Assembly: GCA_037389465.1 (NCBI GenBank)
Contig: JAZARR010000204.1
Location: 1,073,001 to 1,137,000, forward strand
Source of the DNA: Baylisascaris procyonis
Lineage: Eukaryota; Nematoda; Chromadorea; Rhabditida; Ascarididae
Reading direction: 5' to 3'
DNA: 64,000 nt
The notes beneath the pieces are model-generated. The model was not told the origin of the DNA and did not search any database. It worked only from the letters and a program-made list of their open reading frames with translations. This document shows positions 33,050 through 44,241 of the stretch, in pieces (position 1 is the first letter of the stretch; each line of letters begins with the position of its first letter). The translations under genes and the position numbers were made by a program.

Positions 33050-36000
33050 CATTGAGTTTCAATTATTTTCATTTAGCCGTATTGCATGATTCTGAATGGT
33101 GGAAAGCTAGATGTTTTGCGTTGACGACATGTTGTTGGTCTAATCTACGAAATGGCCTCGTTACCCCAACTCCATTACCCGCTCATCTTATCTTTGAGCC
33201 ACTTACATTCGGAGGTTTTATGGTACTTGGAAATTACTTTTATTTTATAAACAGTCGGCGGTGGTGTCGCGACACTTGCGCCGTTCTCGCCTTGATCGTT
33301 TAAGTTATGACCATTAAGGCTCGAGTGGTTCTTTATATCATTAGCGCTCAGATATTTCTCCATGTCGAGCCTTTTCTAAATGTGCAAAAGTAATGTCTTG
33401 CTCATTTTCTCTTGAATAGGTAGGCAAATCACTCGAGTTGTTGAAGTTCATAGAGATTTATCGAGGCATTTTATGTGCTCTTTAAAATTTTTATTTGCTT
33501 ATTGAAAATGCCGTCAGCTGGTTGCAACATGAAAGGACGGATGGGTTTCGAGCAGGGATTTATGCAAGCTTTTATCGCATACGAGTTTGCGCTACTAGAA
33601 TCTGCTCCAAGATTTGTTTGAGGATATATTCATTCGTCTATGCGGATTTGAGGAGTTGTGATCGACAAAAGTGCTTTTTGATGAAATTGATAGAAATGCC
33701 AGCTGGCTTTTACCGACGAATGCAGCGCAATATAGATCACCTTATCATTTTTATTTTGGCACCTGGGCAGCCGTTTAGCTCTAAGCGGTGAAAACTATAG
33801 GCGCTGTATTATTTTTTTCATTTTACTATGGCTGTGCTAGGTCAGGATCAGGACTCTTCCCAAAGGAAAGGTGAATCAAGAAAAGCTTTATGGAATGCCG
33901 GAATCGAAATGCAGAAAATTGCCGGGAGTTTCCGCAATATGGATTCCAATATAGACTTAATCAGGATTGTTTAATTTCTTACCTGTCTTTCTGCGTTTTG
34001 TTTAATCGTTAATCCATGCGACTTGCTTTTTGGTTAAATTACAAATGCATGAGAAATTATCGAATGTCTGTGGGTAGGTTGGAGGCAGCAACTGATGAGT
34101 AGGGCACCGCAGAGCTTGACGTTGCATCAATCAGCATTGCCCCATTCGTTATATATGCATGCTCGGTTCCCTTTCGTTAGTCCTATCTCCTTTCTACTCT
34201 CGTTTGTTTCTTCTATCTTCATATATAGCGCATAACTTGCAAACCGCTTTTTTTTTCAGCGGCGAGGGTTTTATTTTCGATGATACGGTATATTTGTCAA
34301 TATTTTTGTTGGTCAAATCGAGGAATATAAAAGAGCGCAAGATTCGATCTTGAAAGATACTTTGGCGCTCCACGGTTCATTCTTCACCTGAAAAGGTAGA
34401 CTATGTATTGGCATTCGCAAAGCGATTCGGCAAATGAAGTAGGCAGTTTTTTTAGATAAAGCGAAGAGAAGTAACTTGTTTCTTGAAGTTTTTTGCATCC
34501 TTAAGGGAATTATCTACAAAGATTCGGAGCTAGTAGATTTATGAGGAAAGCAATAGGACATGATTTTGAAATCTGCACTATTGTAGGATTTCTTACAATA
34601 TTGTCTCCATCAGAGCCGATGGGAAACGAGATTGTAAATTGATGGAAAACGTTGAATAGCTACAGATAGGACTGATGTTTCAATTCAATAGTTGTCTATA
34701 GCATTTGCGAATTTTTGCTGTGAATTGACGAGTCTGAGTTATATGCAACATATAATGACACGGATCCAATATATATAAGGTACTTTGTTGAAGAAACGAG
34801 CAGAAAAGGCATGAGATGCGAATATGATTGGAATAATTTTATCGTTCAGATTACATACGATGGCTTGCCCATCTCTTGCTAGATTTCGTTAGATTTTTTC
34901 GCAATTTCCTATATTTCTCTCAAAACTTCCACCAAGCGGCATCGCCGGCATAGAGTTCGGGATGCGGATTATATTAATGGGCCGACTATGTTTGCAGGCT
35001 TGCGAATTAATTGGCGGCGAACATGTCGTTTATTCTGGACAGCAAGGTTCGGTGGCTAGGAATATATTCGCTGAACGCCATCCACCCATATCAGAGCAGA
35101 TCACAAAATTGCCGCTGACAGCACTTAGAAGCCTTTTCAAGAGCTGCAACTGTATGGCTGCTGCTGTTATAACTCCAAAGCTAGGACGAGTTTCCCAAAT
35201 TCTACTAAGTGATGGAATCTCCTTGAGGAGTGGCTGATCGAAAATTTAGCTCGTTTTTTACTCTGTGGAATTTTTTGTCATTGATTTCTTTGTGAAAACT
35301 TATAAAAATAGTTCTCATGGTTGATAGGCATTCTCATGCCCGTATAAATTTAGGAAAGGAGATGCATCTTCGGGTGTAATGGCAAAACTAGAATGTTGTC
35401 GTTTGCTTCGAGCCGTCTTCGATGGTTGATTCAGTGGGAGGATGTAGCCGTAGACATAATATAATCGCGATCGTATTTCGTATCCTTCCTCTCTTTTCTT
35501 TATTTCCGGAAGGATGTTTATACCTCAAGTCGCTGGCTATTCGTAGTGAATGCCATGAAAGCACCGTTCGAATAGCTTTTAGTCTCTGAAAAGTTGAAAA
35601 CACAATAATTTGGAGCATCTTCGACACCGGCCTTTCTACCACTTCGAAGTCTTTGTCCTGGCTAACTTATTGTTTGAATGTATGGGATTGAATAGCTGAC
35701 GAAAATATTTGTTTACATGCTATGATCTCTGAGCTTCGAGTACTTGTTGTGATCTCTATATTTTATTTGTAACATTTGATGTGTATCTTCTACATTATTT
35801 AAAACGTTTTCCGCCCTCTAGACGTTTTCGCACCTTTTCTTGAGGGAATGTAAGAATTTAACTGCTTGAGATGGAATTTCCTTGTTTTTGTTACAGTTAT
35901 GGGGATTGTATTGTACATAAAAATACTATAAATGTATAAAAATTTGATGATAGAGAGATAGGATAAAGGATTTTTTTTTTTTGGTAGTAATGAGCTGAAG

Positions 36001-36950
36001 CAGTCAAATTTGCTTGTTTGTTATGAATTGCATCCAATGTTTCGCAAATTATCCTCGACTAAACTACTGAGTGGGACACTGGCTACTACTATATTTGTGT
36101 ATCACTTCGGATTGGAGACGAAAATATATTTTTATGATTTTCTGATCGCAGTGTATTGTTAACAAATTGCGGCAACGTTGATCTACACACTACCTTATAT
36201 AGTTAGCGTATTTTAACAGAGCTCGGATTCTGTTTGATTGTTGAGTTAGTTGAAGGACCAACGGAAGAAGTTCGAAGGTTTGGAAAAATTGCTTTCTCCT
36301 CTCTTGGGCCCAGTTCTTGGCTAGTTATAATTTAGTGTGATCGTTAATGCCTTGTTCATTAAATCCACCTCTATCGTTTTCTTTCTATCCGCTCAAAATC
36401 CAACCTCATGATTTGCTTGCGTTATTTGTGCCATGCCAAGTTGAAGTTCCCGTGCTATTGGTCTTATTAAATTGTTTTTGTACAAGATTGTTGAATACGT
36501 TTATAGTTAAAACGTTTAACCTTTTTTGCTTTTGGCGATGAGGTGGATTCGTTTTCGTCCGAGTCGTATTCTTTGGCGAGATTTTGAAAAGCTTAGAAGA
36601 ATTTTCTTGGCTCTCGGGCATAGAAAAATACAGATTTTCTAAGTTTCGGGCACAAAAAATATAAGTTCTAGCCACCGTCTCGATAGGCAAGTGGCTATAT
36701 CCCGGTCACATCTGGTGCATTCCTTGTTTATTTTGCTGAGAATCACTCTCTTTTGGACTGCATCGGATTCCGTTTAGGAGCCGACTATTGTGCTGTTCCT
36801 TCTATGTTTCACTGTTGAACGTTTGTTTATAGTCAAGTAAAATGATGCGTTGAGCAGTGCTTCTATTGAGATTATGGTACAGACTCGCAGTATTGATACT
36901 GCTATCGCTCCATTGCAATTACTACTCCGTTCCTATCTGTAAACACTAAA
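33050..36950 (+). pseudogene. Tandem copy 3: gene remnant with exon 3 and exon 7 relics
   Basis: Exon 3 relic at 34078-34150 still reads ELDVASIS-like residues but has an in-frame TAG at 34100, an altered acceptor and a destroyed donor (GTATGT became ATATAT). Exon 7 relic at about 34925-35237 retains QQGSV and the surrounding order of residues. Exons 1, 2, 4, 5, 6 and 8 are not found, and the distance between the two relics is only about 0.8 kb against 2-3 kb in the other copies, so several exons are deleted. The 5' flank near 33120-33290 aligns with the upstream flank of copy 2, and the 3' flank (35340-36950) aligns with copies 1 and 2. Confidence 0.75.
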
Positions 36951-37370
36951 CACTTTTTTATCCCAAACGAAGTAGATATCAGGTGGATTGACGACGCATA
37001 AGCTTTTTGCACACTTGGGCGTCGTTTTGTTTAGCGAGACAAGAGACACAAATAGTTTTGTAAATTTAGGTTGTGAGGGGTAGCGATGCATGTCGTGACA
37101 CATGGAAGCTTCCTAGTTTTTGAGGCTTAATCCTTGTCGCAAAGTTGTTCACCAAGTTGGAAGAGCACAGAACTAAGAAAGAAACTTAGCTCACATGATG
37201 CTCAATATTCACTTTTGCGCTCACAGGCTTTCATAGATCCTTGCAAATCCCTACGCATATTCATTGTCCCAAATGGGATTGCAAACTCCATTCATGAGCA
37301 AGGCTAAAATTCTGTAACTTATTCATATGCTTTTTTAAAAACAATGCACTTGGCGCACTATCGTGATGCG

Positions 37371-37625
37371 TTAATGCTCTTTAATTGAAATCTCGTTTTG
37401 CGTATATGTCAATTGAAAATCACTGATGTCAGCATTCTTTTTCTTGTTCATAAATAGCACTGAAATGAGGGCGACAAAACCGAGACAAATAGCAAACTCG
37501 ATTACATCCATCATAGACGGACTACTCCTCCATGGCTCCTCCCCATCGAGCGCTGCAAACACGACATTTAAAAAAAAAAGATTATCAGCAACTAGTAATA
37601 TAAGTAATGGGTTTTTCTGCATCAC
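37371..37625 (-). CDS. Possible small single-pass membrane protein (low confidence)
   Basis: Open frame of 84 codons on the minus strand, ending SIKEH. It has an N-terminal hydrophobic stretch, a short polar segment (LDGEEPWRSSPSM), a clear membrane segment (FAICLGFVALISVLF) followed by NKKKN, and a polar tail, which is the layout of a type I membrane protein. Against it: the hydrophobic start contains T9-AAATGTCGTGTTTGCAG, which looks like an intron acceptor, so the true exon may begin at about 37560 with its first exon further right. It is head-to-head with the gene starting at 37704. No family recognised. Confidence 0.35.
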   Translation of the reverse strand: MMQKNPLLILLVADNLFFLNVVFAALDGEEPWRSSPSMMDVIEFAICLGFVALISVLFMNKKKNADISDFQLTYTQNEISIKEH

Positions 37626-37691
37626 GGCAACTGAAAGCTCCGGAGCTTCTTTCTGTTCAAGTAGCCATGGTGCTCTTACATCTTGTTCTTA

Positions 37692-37706
37692 CAGGTGTCT
37701 GTGATG
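37692..37706 (+). promoter_or_regulatory. Candidate trans-splice acceptor and start codon
   Basis: TTGTTCTTACAG lies 9 bp ahead of ATG at 37704. No upstream coding exon that fits was found, so a spliced-leader acceptor is the simplest reading. That fits nematode biology but is not proven here. Confidence 0.4.
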
Positions 37707-39682
37707 ACTAATAATGTACGAGACGGGTGTTCGACGGGTGATGAGTGTATGCAAGAGGATGATTGCGAAGAAATTCGACGAATTCTTGAGGATATGATTG
37801 AAAGGTTAACATAAATTATCAACTTATTATCGCTTAATTGATCTAAGCACTCTCTCGAATATCCATATAAAAACGTTTTCGGTCTATTCACGATGTTTGT
37901 TCGATTTTTAACGATTTTATTGGTTTATTTTAACGTTTGAGAATAAAATGCTCCATTGCGGCGGCATCTTATCGTTATATTTATGCATACATTCAGATAT
38001 AACGTCAGCTAATGCATTGTTTTTTTTTTCTTAGCAGAAATTTGCAAAGAAATGCATAAAAGTGAATTTTTATTTGCGTTTTTTTAACCGGTCGGTTTCG
38101 AAAGGAAACACAAATAAAGTTTTTGCGCAATCGATTAAGTTTAGGGAAATAAATCTTTGTTTGTAAATAGAAAAATTGAATCGCCATATTATTCGTATTT
38201 TGGTGGAATTCCTCATTAAGCCAATCGCTCATTTGCATTTTTTTTTTCATTAAAGCAAATAAAAAAATTTGAAGGAGATTACAATTGGTGGATATGTCCA
38301 CTATACGAGATGATCAACAACATTGGCATGATACCGGCATAAAATTGCTGAGTGATAGCCAACAAACGATTATTAATGAGAGCATTGAAGCGGAAGATGG
38401 TATTGATAATGGCCCACCGAAGAAACGCCGAAAACGTAAGAATTCTGGCAGGTTTGTTCCATTGTTGATTTACTACAACTTGAAGTGAGTGGAAAATTCT
38501 ACGCAAATAGGCGATAATTAAAATTCATCTATATTTATTGAGCCTTTTAATTTGTGTCCTAAATATATTAATTTCTATACGTATAAATAATAGAGTTGAT
38601 GCGTAATTTCTGGGAATTTAGGGTATATGATGAGCTTATTTAGTGTACACGAATCGTAATGATTAGTTGCTGTTTTGTTTCACGATTGCTAAACGTTTTT
38701 TCTTCTTTTTTTCTTTTTTTTTTTTTTTTCTTTAAGTGATTCAATCAGTTGAGCTCACGAACGAAGTGAATAATTTGCTATTAGTGAGAGCACGAATATG
38801 TCACTTTAGAGGAGCTATCCACTCCTTTAGAGAGGTCATCCACTCAACAAATTTCGTTAGCGATGCTGTCTCATCTAATGTTACACACAAATAACATCCA
38901 ATCACAGAAACTTATTTTGTTTTTTCTCATTGCTTGACAATTTCTAACTTTTTTACGCACTTATTCCATTGCTTTACTCTTTTTTAAACGTATAATATAT
39001 AATCAAGCAATAATAGTAAGCAATTGTTCACTAATTTGCGTCACACAACGTGTTTTGAGGGATTATGCATGTGCGAATTATATGTGTATGTCTGCGTGTC
39101 TGTTTGTCCACCAGTTTTAGCTTGAGAAGCACTTGAGATAAAATTAGGAAATTTGACAACTAAAAGCATTTAATGGACCAATTGGCGATAGGTTAGGCTC
39201 GTCATCAGCTGTAAAAGAGGTGCCGAAAAATTTACACTCATTTCGCATCGGTTGGATTTTTATTTTTATTCACCCAGGTCATACAAAGAAAATTTCCTAT
39301 ATAAGACTTTTGCTAGCGATTGGATGATTTAAAAAGTGAAAGCGCTGTTCCGCATTTTTTAGTATTAGCCGTTTGTTAATTTTTTGCAACTGCTTGGTCA
39401 ATTGTGCGGAATGCGAAAAGCGCATATCGTGCCAGCTGCTGTGGCGCATTTCTCCGTTCGTTAAATGTTCAAGCGGTGACGGTTTGGTTCTCTCGAGACT
39501 TGTGGATAGCTTTATTCGGAAAAAGTTTGATACGAATATTTTCGAAGGGCAAAATTCAGAAGAGACCTATCAAAACGGGACCGGATTTTGTACATGAGAA
39601 AATCTAGTTCTTATCTCTGCTCTCCGAAATTCGTCTAGTACCATATATAAGAAGTGGAGTTAAAGTGCAAATGAATAAATAA

Positions 39683-39770
<88 letters not shown>

Positions 39771-41168
39771 GCAGGTAGAATGTTCCGAAGCGGAGTTAAG
39801 TATGAGTGCCAGGAAGAGATGCACATCTCTTTTCGCACATAAAGAATCTGAGCGATGCGGTTAAGCAGTTTTTTTGGGGGATGGAGAGAGACAGAAGGAC
39901 GATTCTTGTTTAACATAGCTTCGTTTTCATCGAAAATGCGAAGTAAAGAAATAACGAACTCGGTAAAAAGCAAAAAAAAGGCGAAGAAAGCACTGCAATT
40001 AGGAACGTAAGCAGTCTATGATCCTGCAGTACCATTTAGTACCAATCAACTAGAGATTTTGCTTGCTCTTTTTTTTGGCGCATATGTCTGAGATTATGCA
40101 AGAGTATTAGGGAATTATGAGCGGCAATCTTACCTTTTTTATTGATTTTTGATTAATTATTTGAGTTAAAAGATTAAATTCATCGATTGAAATTGATAAT
40201 TTAAACTACTCTCGAAAAATATTTTTCACTCGCATTTTTTATCGTATTTTTTTTTACTTTTACCTTCTCTTAAAGTGAATGGAAATCGTAAATTGACAAT
40301 TTTCATCAATGGAAATGAGAGTTCTTCATTCGGCATTTGTTCGTTGATTAAGTATAGTATGCGTTGAGATGAAAAATTTCTTTACAAATGTTAATTGAAA
40401 TTTTTGGCATAACATTGCACTTCATCAGATGGCTGACTTGGCAGAAGGAAGGGGAGGGAGTGGGGGGAGGGGGAATAGGGTGGAGATTATAGGTCATAGC
40501 AATTGATGTGAATGTGTTATAGTCATTTCGCATCGTCGTTTCATACTCACCTCCCATGTTTTGTATATTTGCTCGCACTACTTAACGCTCAATGAAAATT
40601 GGCAAGCAATAGAAGCATCGTGCAGAATTTGCGGTATTGACTCTACTATTCTCATTGCAATCATCTCACAATTGCGCAACAATACCAGCTTAGCCTTTTG
40701 TATTTTCGCGTACAATGGGTTATGCATATTGTGCAGTTCAGAGATATCGGTGACCGAAGCAAACTTTTAGAATAACAAACTACAAATACGCTTGATTTTA
40801 ATGGAATGAATTTAGAAAAGGGAAATTTAATAGAGAGAAACAGAAAAATATGAGGGGAAGGGTAAGGTTCTGGAAAGAGAGAGGGGGAAGAGAACATTAT
40901 CTGAGAAGTACGAAGATTTTAAGCATCCTTGATAGAAGCAGAAAATGAATCGAACAAGAATGAGGAGCAAATGGCCAAAAGTGAAGGTCGAATGAATGAC
41001 AAAACAGGAAGGTGTAAGCGGCGAATCTTTGAGCTGAGCCACTGAATTGTTTTTTTTTGTCCTCTCATTATTTGCGATTGCAGCGATCGGAGAACTGAAA
41101 TAGATGAGAATCAGCTGCAACGATATGCGCTTTTGCAATTTCATCCACTAGACCAGCCGGTTTCATAA
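37704..41168 (+). CDS. Small probable nuclear protein, three exons, 120 aa, family unknown
   Basis: Exons 37704-37804, 38275-38451 and 41084-41168 join in phase (2, 2) into 120 residues ending PLDQPVS and TAA at 41166. Exon 1 is acidic and cysteine-containing, leading into a predicted helix across the first junction (EIRRILEDMIERRLQLVDM). Exon 2 has RDDQQHWHDTGIKLLSD and then PPKKRRKRKN, a classical monopartite nuclear localisation signal. Exon 3 is a polar helix (DENQLQRYALLQF). A second good donor, GTAAGA at 38436, would lead to an early stop in exon 3, so 38451 is preferred. Intron 2 is 2.6 kb. I do not recognise the protein; size, charge and nuclear signal suggest a small subunit of a chromatin or transcription complex, but that is inference. 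Confidence 0.6.
39686..39769. repeat. (TA)n microsatellite, about 84 bp
   Basis: The longest TA array of the window, inside intron 2 of the small nuclear-protein gene. Could form cruciform structures and is likely length-polymorphic. Confidence 0.95.
40451..40480 (+). other. G-rich tract with quadruplex potential
   Basis: Five runs of three or more G separated by 1-3 bases (GGGGAGGGAGTGGGGGGAGG and on to AATAGGG), in intron 2 of the 37704-41168 gene. Rare in such AT-rich DNA. Confidence 0.6.
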
Positions 41169-41320
41169 ATTGCCAACAAGTAATAAAATAGTCACGTGAT
41201 AATGCATCCCAGTCCTTCACTTATCTCGCTATTTATAAAAATCTTCCGTAAAAGCTTGCACGTATGTATTTTTATAAATTGCGGTCTGTAAAGTATATTA
41301 GAGGATGTCAGGTATGTGCG

Positions 41321-41322
<2 letters not shown>

Positions 41323-41367
<45 letters not shown>
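41323..41367. repeat. (TA)n microsatellite
   Basis: About 45 bp of pure TA, 155 bp downstream of the stop of the small nuclear-protein gene. Confidence 0.95.
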
Positions 41368-41369
<2 letters not shown>

Positions 41370-42309
41370 CTGTCTCTCTATATCTCTCCTAATCTCAACT
41401 CAAGAACCGTTGAAGCAGGAGCTGTGGAGTATGGTTGATGTAATATGCTCCATAGATGGATCTTCTGTTATATCACATCTTTCATTGAAAAGAAATATAA
41501 AAACTTTCCTGCGCTTGACATCATTTGAGCCGGAAAACTACCAATCTTTTAGCTTTATGCGAATGGTCGATGCACTTAAAATTATAGCTAGCCAGTATTA
41601 TATTTTTTCTAGCTTCATTGGTTAGTGGTTTTAAAGTATAGAAACTTTATGACCGTTGACTAAAGGATGATCATTCCATTCGCACAGACCATCTAATTTT
41701 CTAAAAACTATTGCATTTCTAATCGTATCCATTTGCAGTTCGGATTCCGAGGAGGAACGTTCAAGAATTCAACAAGCGGCAGTGCCACTAAATTTTGTGC
41801 GTAATTTCAAATAACCAAAAATGTGCACCATTATTATGCATATCTATTGTAAACATATTATTGTATTTAATTTAAGCAATGATTAAGGTTACAGGTTACT
41901 TAAGAAATTTTCTATATATTTTCTTTATATAGAAAGGAATGATGAAGCGATATCATTGGAAGTGGGCAATGCTGGTGATACCAATAATTTTTAGTTCGTT
42001 TGTCTGTCTGTTCGTTTGTATTTCTCATGTAATCTATGATAAGATGTGTTATTGCTGGTATTAGTCTATAAAAGGTATTGCAAATGGGTGTTAAATCGAT
42101 CAGCGAGGGCAACAGCTTCACATTTTTTGATGCAGGAGGGGTGGGGGAGTATGGAGGTATTCGTTCAGCAGTCGCCGAAGGACGAAAATTCTAAAAAAAA
42201 ATGGAAAAAATTATTTCAATTTGTAGTTTTGGAGGATTGCTAGTGATGTAGTCAAGCCGCACACAATAAGATTTTCATTAGAACATTTCGGCGGCTGTTC
42301 ATTCCCTCA

Positions 42310-42440
42310 TGAGCGGATGATGTCATTCAGTCACGAAGATGATGTCATTTCCGTTGTGAGGATGATGTCATTCGATCATGAGGTTGATGTCTTTCTGTGT
42401 TGATAGTGATATGGTTGCTTGTGGATGATGTTATCATTGT
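42310..42440. repeat. Degenerate tandem repeat of about 22 bp built on GATGATGTCATT
   Basis: GATGATGTCATTC, GATGATGTCATTT, GATGATGTCATTC, GTTGATGTCTTTC and GATGATGTTATC follow each other at about 22-23 bp spacing with one longer gap. Confidence 0.65.
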
Positions 42441-43380
42441 TGAACTAACCGAATAAAATTTTTGCATGCTGCCTATTAATCTTTCATGCACTCAGCGAAT
42501 TTCTATGTTCATTGAAGTAATCAGTATACGCATCATATAAAAACGAATCTCTCAAAAATTGTCATCGAGGCCATAATAGTATTTATGTAATACTTTTAGA
42601 TGAGAGACTGCTAAATATACCAATTATTTAGAGAGTTTTAGGGAATGGACACAAACAACGCAATGAAAGATTGGACACGGTTTGCATATTCGATTAAATA
42701 GCGCATATATGTGCAGTGCTAAGAAATGGGTTCCATTCGAGGAAAACGAAATGATCTATCAAGCCAACGTCAATGCAATACTCAACAATCTACGGATGAG
42801 TGTTTACAGATGAGTTTATCAAGCGCTTTCGAAGAGCAGATGAACTATGTAGCAATGAATCATCTTCTAATGATATTCGTATTGCGTTGATAGGTCTTTA
42901 TTAGATACAGATCAAATAAATATTGCTCTAAGTGTTACCATTGTAGGTCAAAGGCGTTAGCATCTAAAGTTAGGTTTATCGATTTTCAGTTATCATCGCA
43001 TATGTTTATGGTTTGCTTATATCGACCGCTTATGCTTCAGTATGTATTAACTTTTATTCTTTCACGCACTACTCTATTTCTAAATTTTTAGAAAATTATA
43101 AATGTACCATCCTTTATCTACTGGTTGTTCTATTATACCATCTTTGACCTTTGATTTTCCTTTATTACTTCGAACTATGGTGACGAGGTTAGTGTTATCG
43201 TTTATAAGTTTTATATTTACTACAATTTCTCTTAATTTACATTTTTCGTTTATTCAGATAAGAGTCACTTTTTCATTCCTTTCTAATTTTTTCTACTATT
43301 AGTTAAGCTGTCTATATAGATTCTTATACTAACAGGATTATGGGTTTTGTTCTGACGATGGTCCACGTCTTAATAACTTG

Positions 43381-43383
<3 letters not shown>

Positions 43384-43413
<30 letters not shown>
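43384..43413. repeat. (TA)n microsatellite
   Basis: About 30 bp of TA, intergenic. Confidence 0.9.
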
Positions 43414-43417
<4 letters not shown>

Positions 43418-44241
43418 GAAATCCATTTGCTTCACACTAGCCGCAAAAAGCAAGTAATAGCTAATGCTGATTTCATGTTAGTTTCGTGTTGCAATTTGCG
43501 AGGACAGCTATGTATGCGCACTTGCAAGCCACAACCTTATTTCGCATTGCTGTCATTTAACACCCTTCCACCAGTTTTTTTACTGCATATTGTATAACCA
43601 TCCGAATAAAATTCATTGTAATTCGCTAGATAGTGGTCATCAGGAATTTAGTGGTAAAGGTGAACTCGATAGGCTATTTTATGGCATAATGGAGCACTGA
43701 GAATGTGATAGTCTACAATCTTATTGCTGCTCATGGCGATGACTACTTATTGCTGTGTTGTCGACTCATGAGTATATTCCCTTCCTTCAAATATCTTGAA
43801 CTAGATTCTATCGTTGTCTGCTTGATGCACTATTCGAGCACTAAGAACGAGTTCAAATTACCTAATGTGAAGTGGTGGTGGCATGTATTCTATGAGCAAA
43901 ACATTGCTTGTATTTTATAGAGTACTGTTTCGGCGCGGTGGAATTGTTTTGTGAGTTTTCGGTTCGTAATGAAAGCGGTTGGAGAGCAAGATGCACGGCG
44001 ATGAATGAGTCATCAGATGCGATGAGGACAACGAGGTGATCATAGGTCCGTCTGAGTGGGATGTGTGCTATAGTGACCAGCAACGAGTGGACAAGTGGGA
44101 GGCAGGGTCGAGAACACAGTGGTTTTGTCGTTGTGCAAACAATTGAAGTTTGAATTGATCATCGCAGCAGCATACTTCATATTAGACGATTGGTGGACGC
44201 TCGCTGTCAGTGTGCTTCGCTGCAGTGCACAATATCTACGA

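Larger units (their letters stand above)
41169..44241. other. Intergenic region ahead of the cysteine-rich gene
   Basis: Contains two (TA)n arrays (41323-41367 and 43384-43413) and a degenerate GATGATGTCATTC repeat at 42310-42440. No exon with credible splice sites or protein similarity was seen. The promoter or trans-splice site of the next gene should lie near its right end. Confidence 0.5.
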
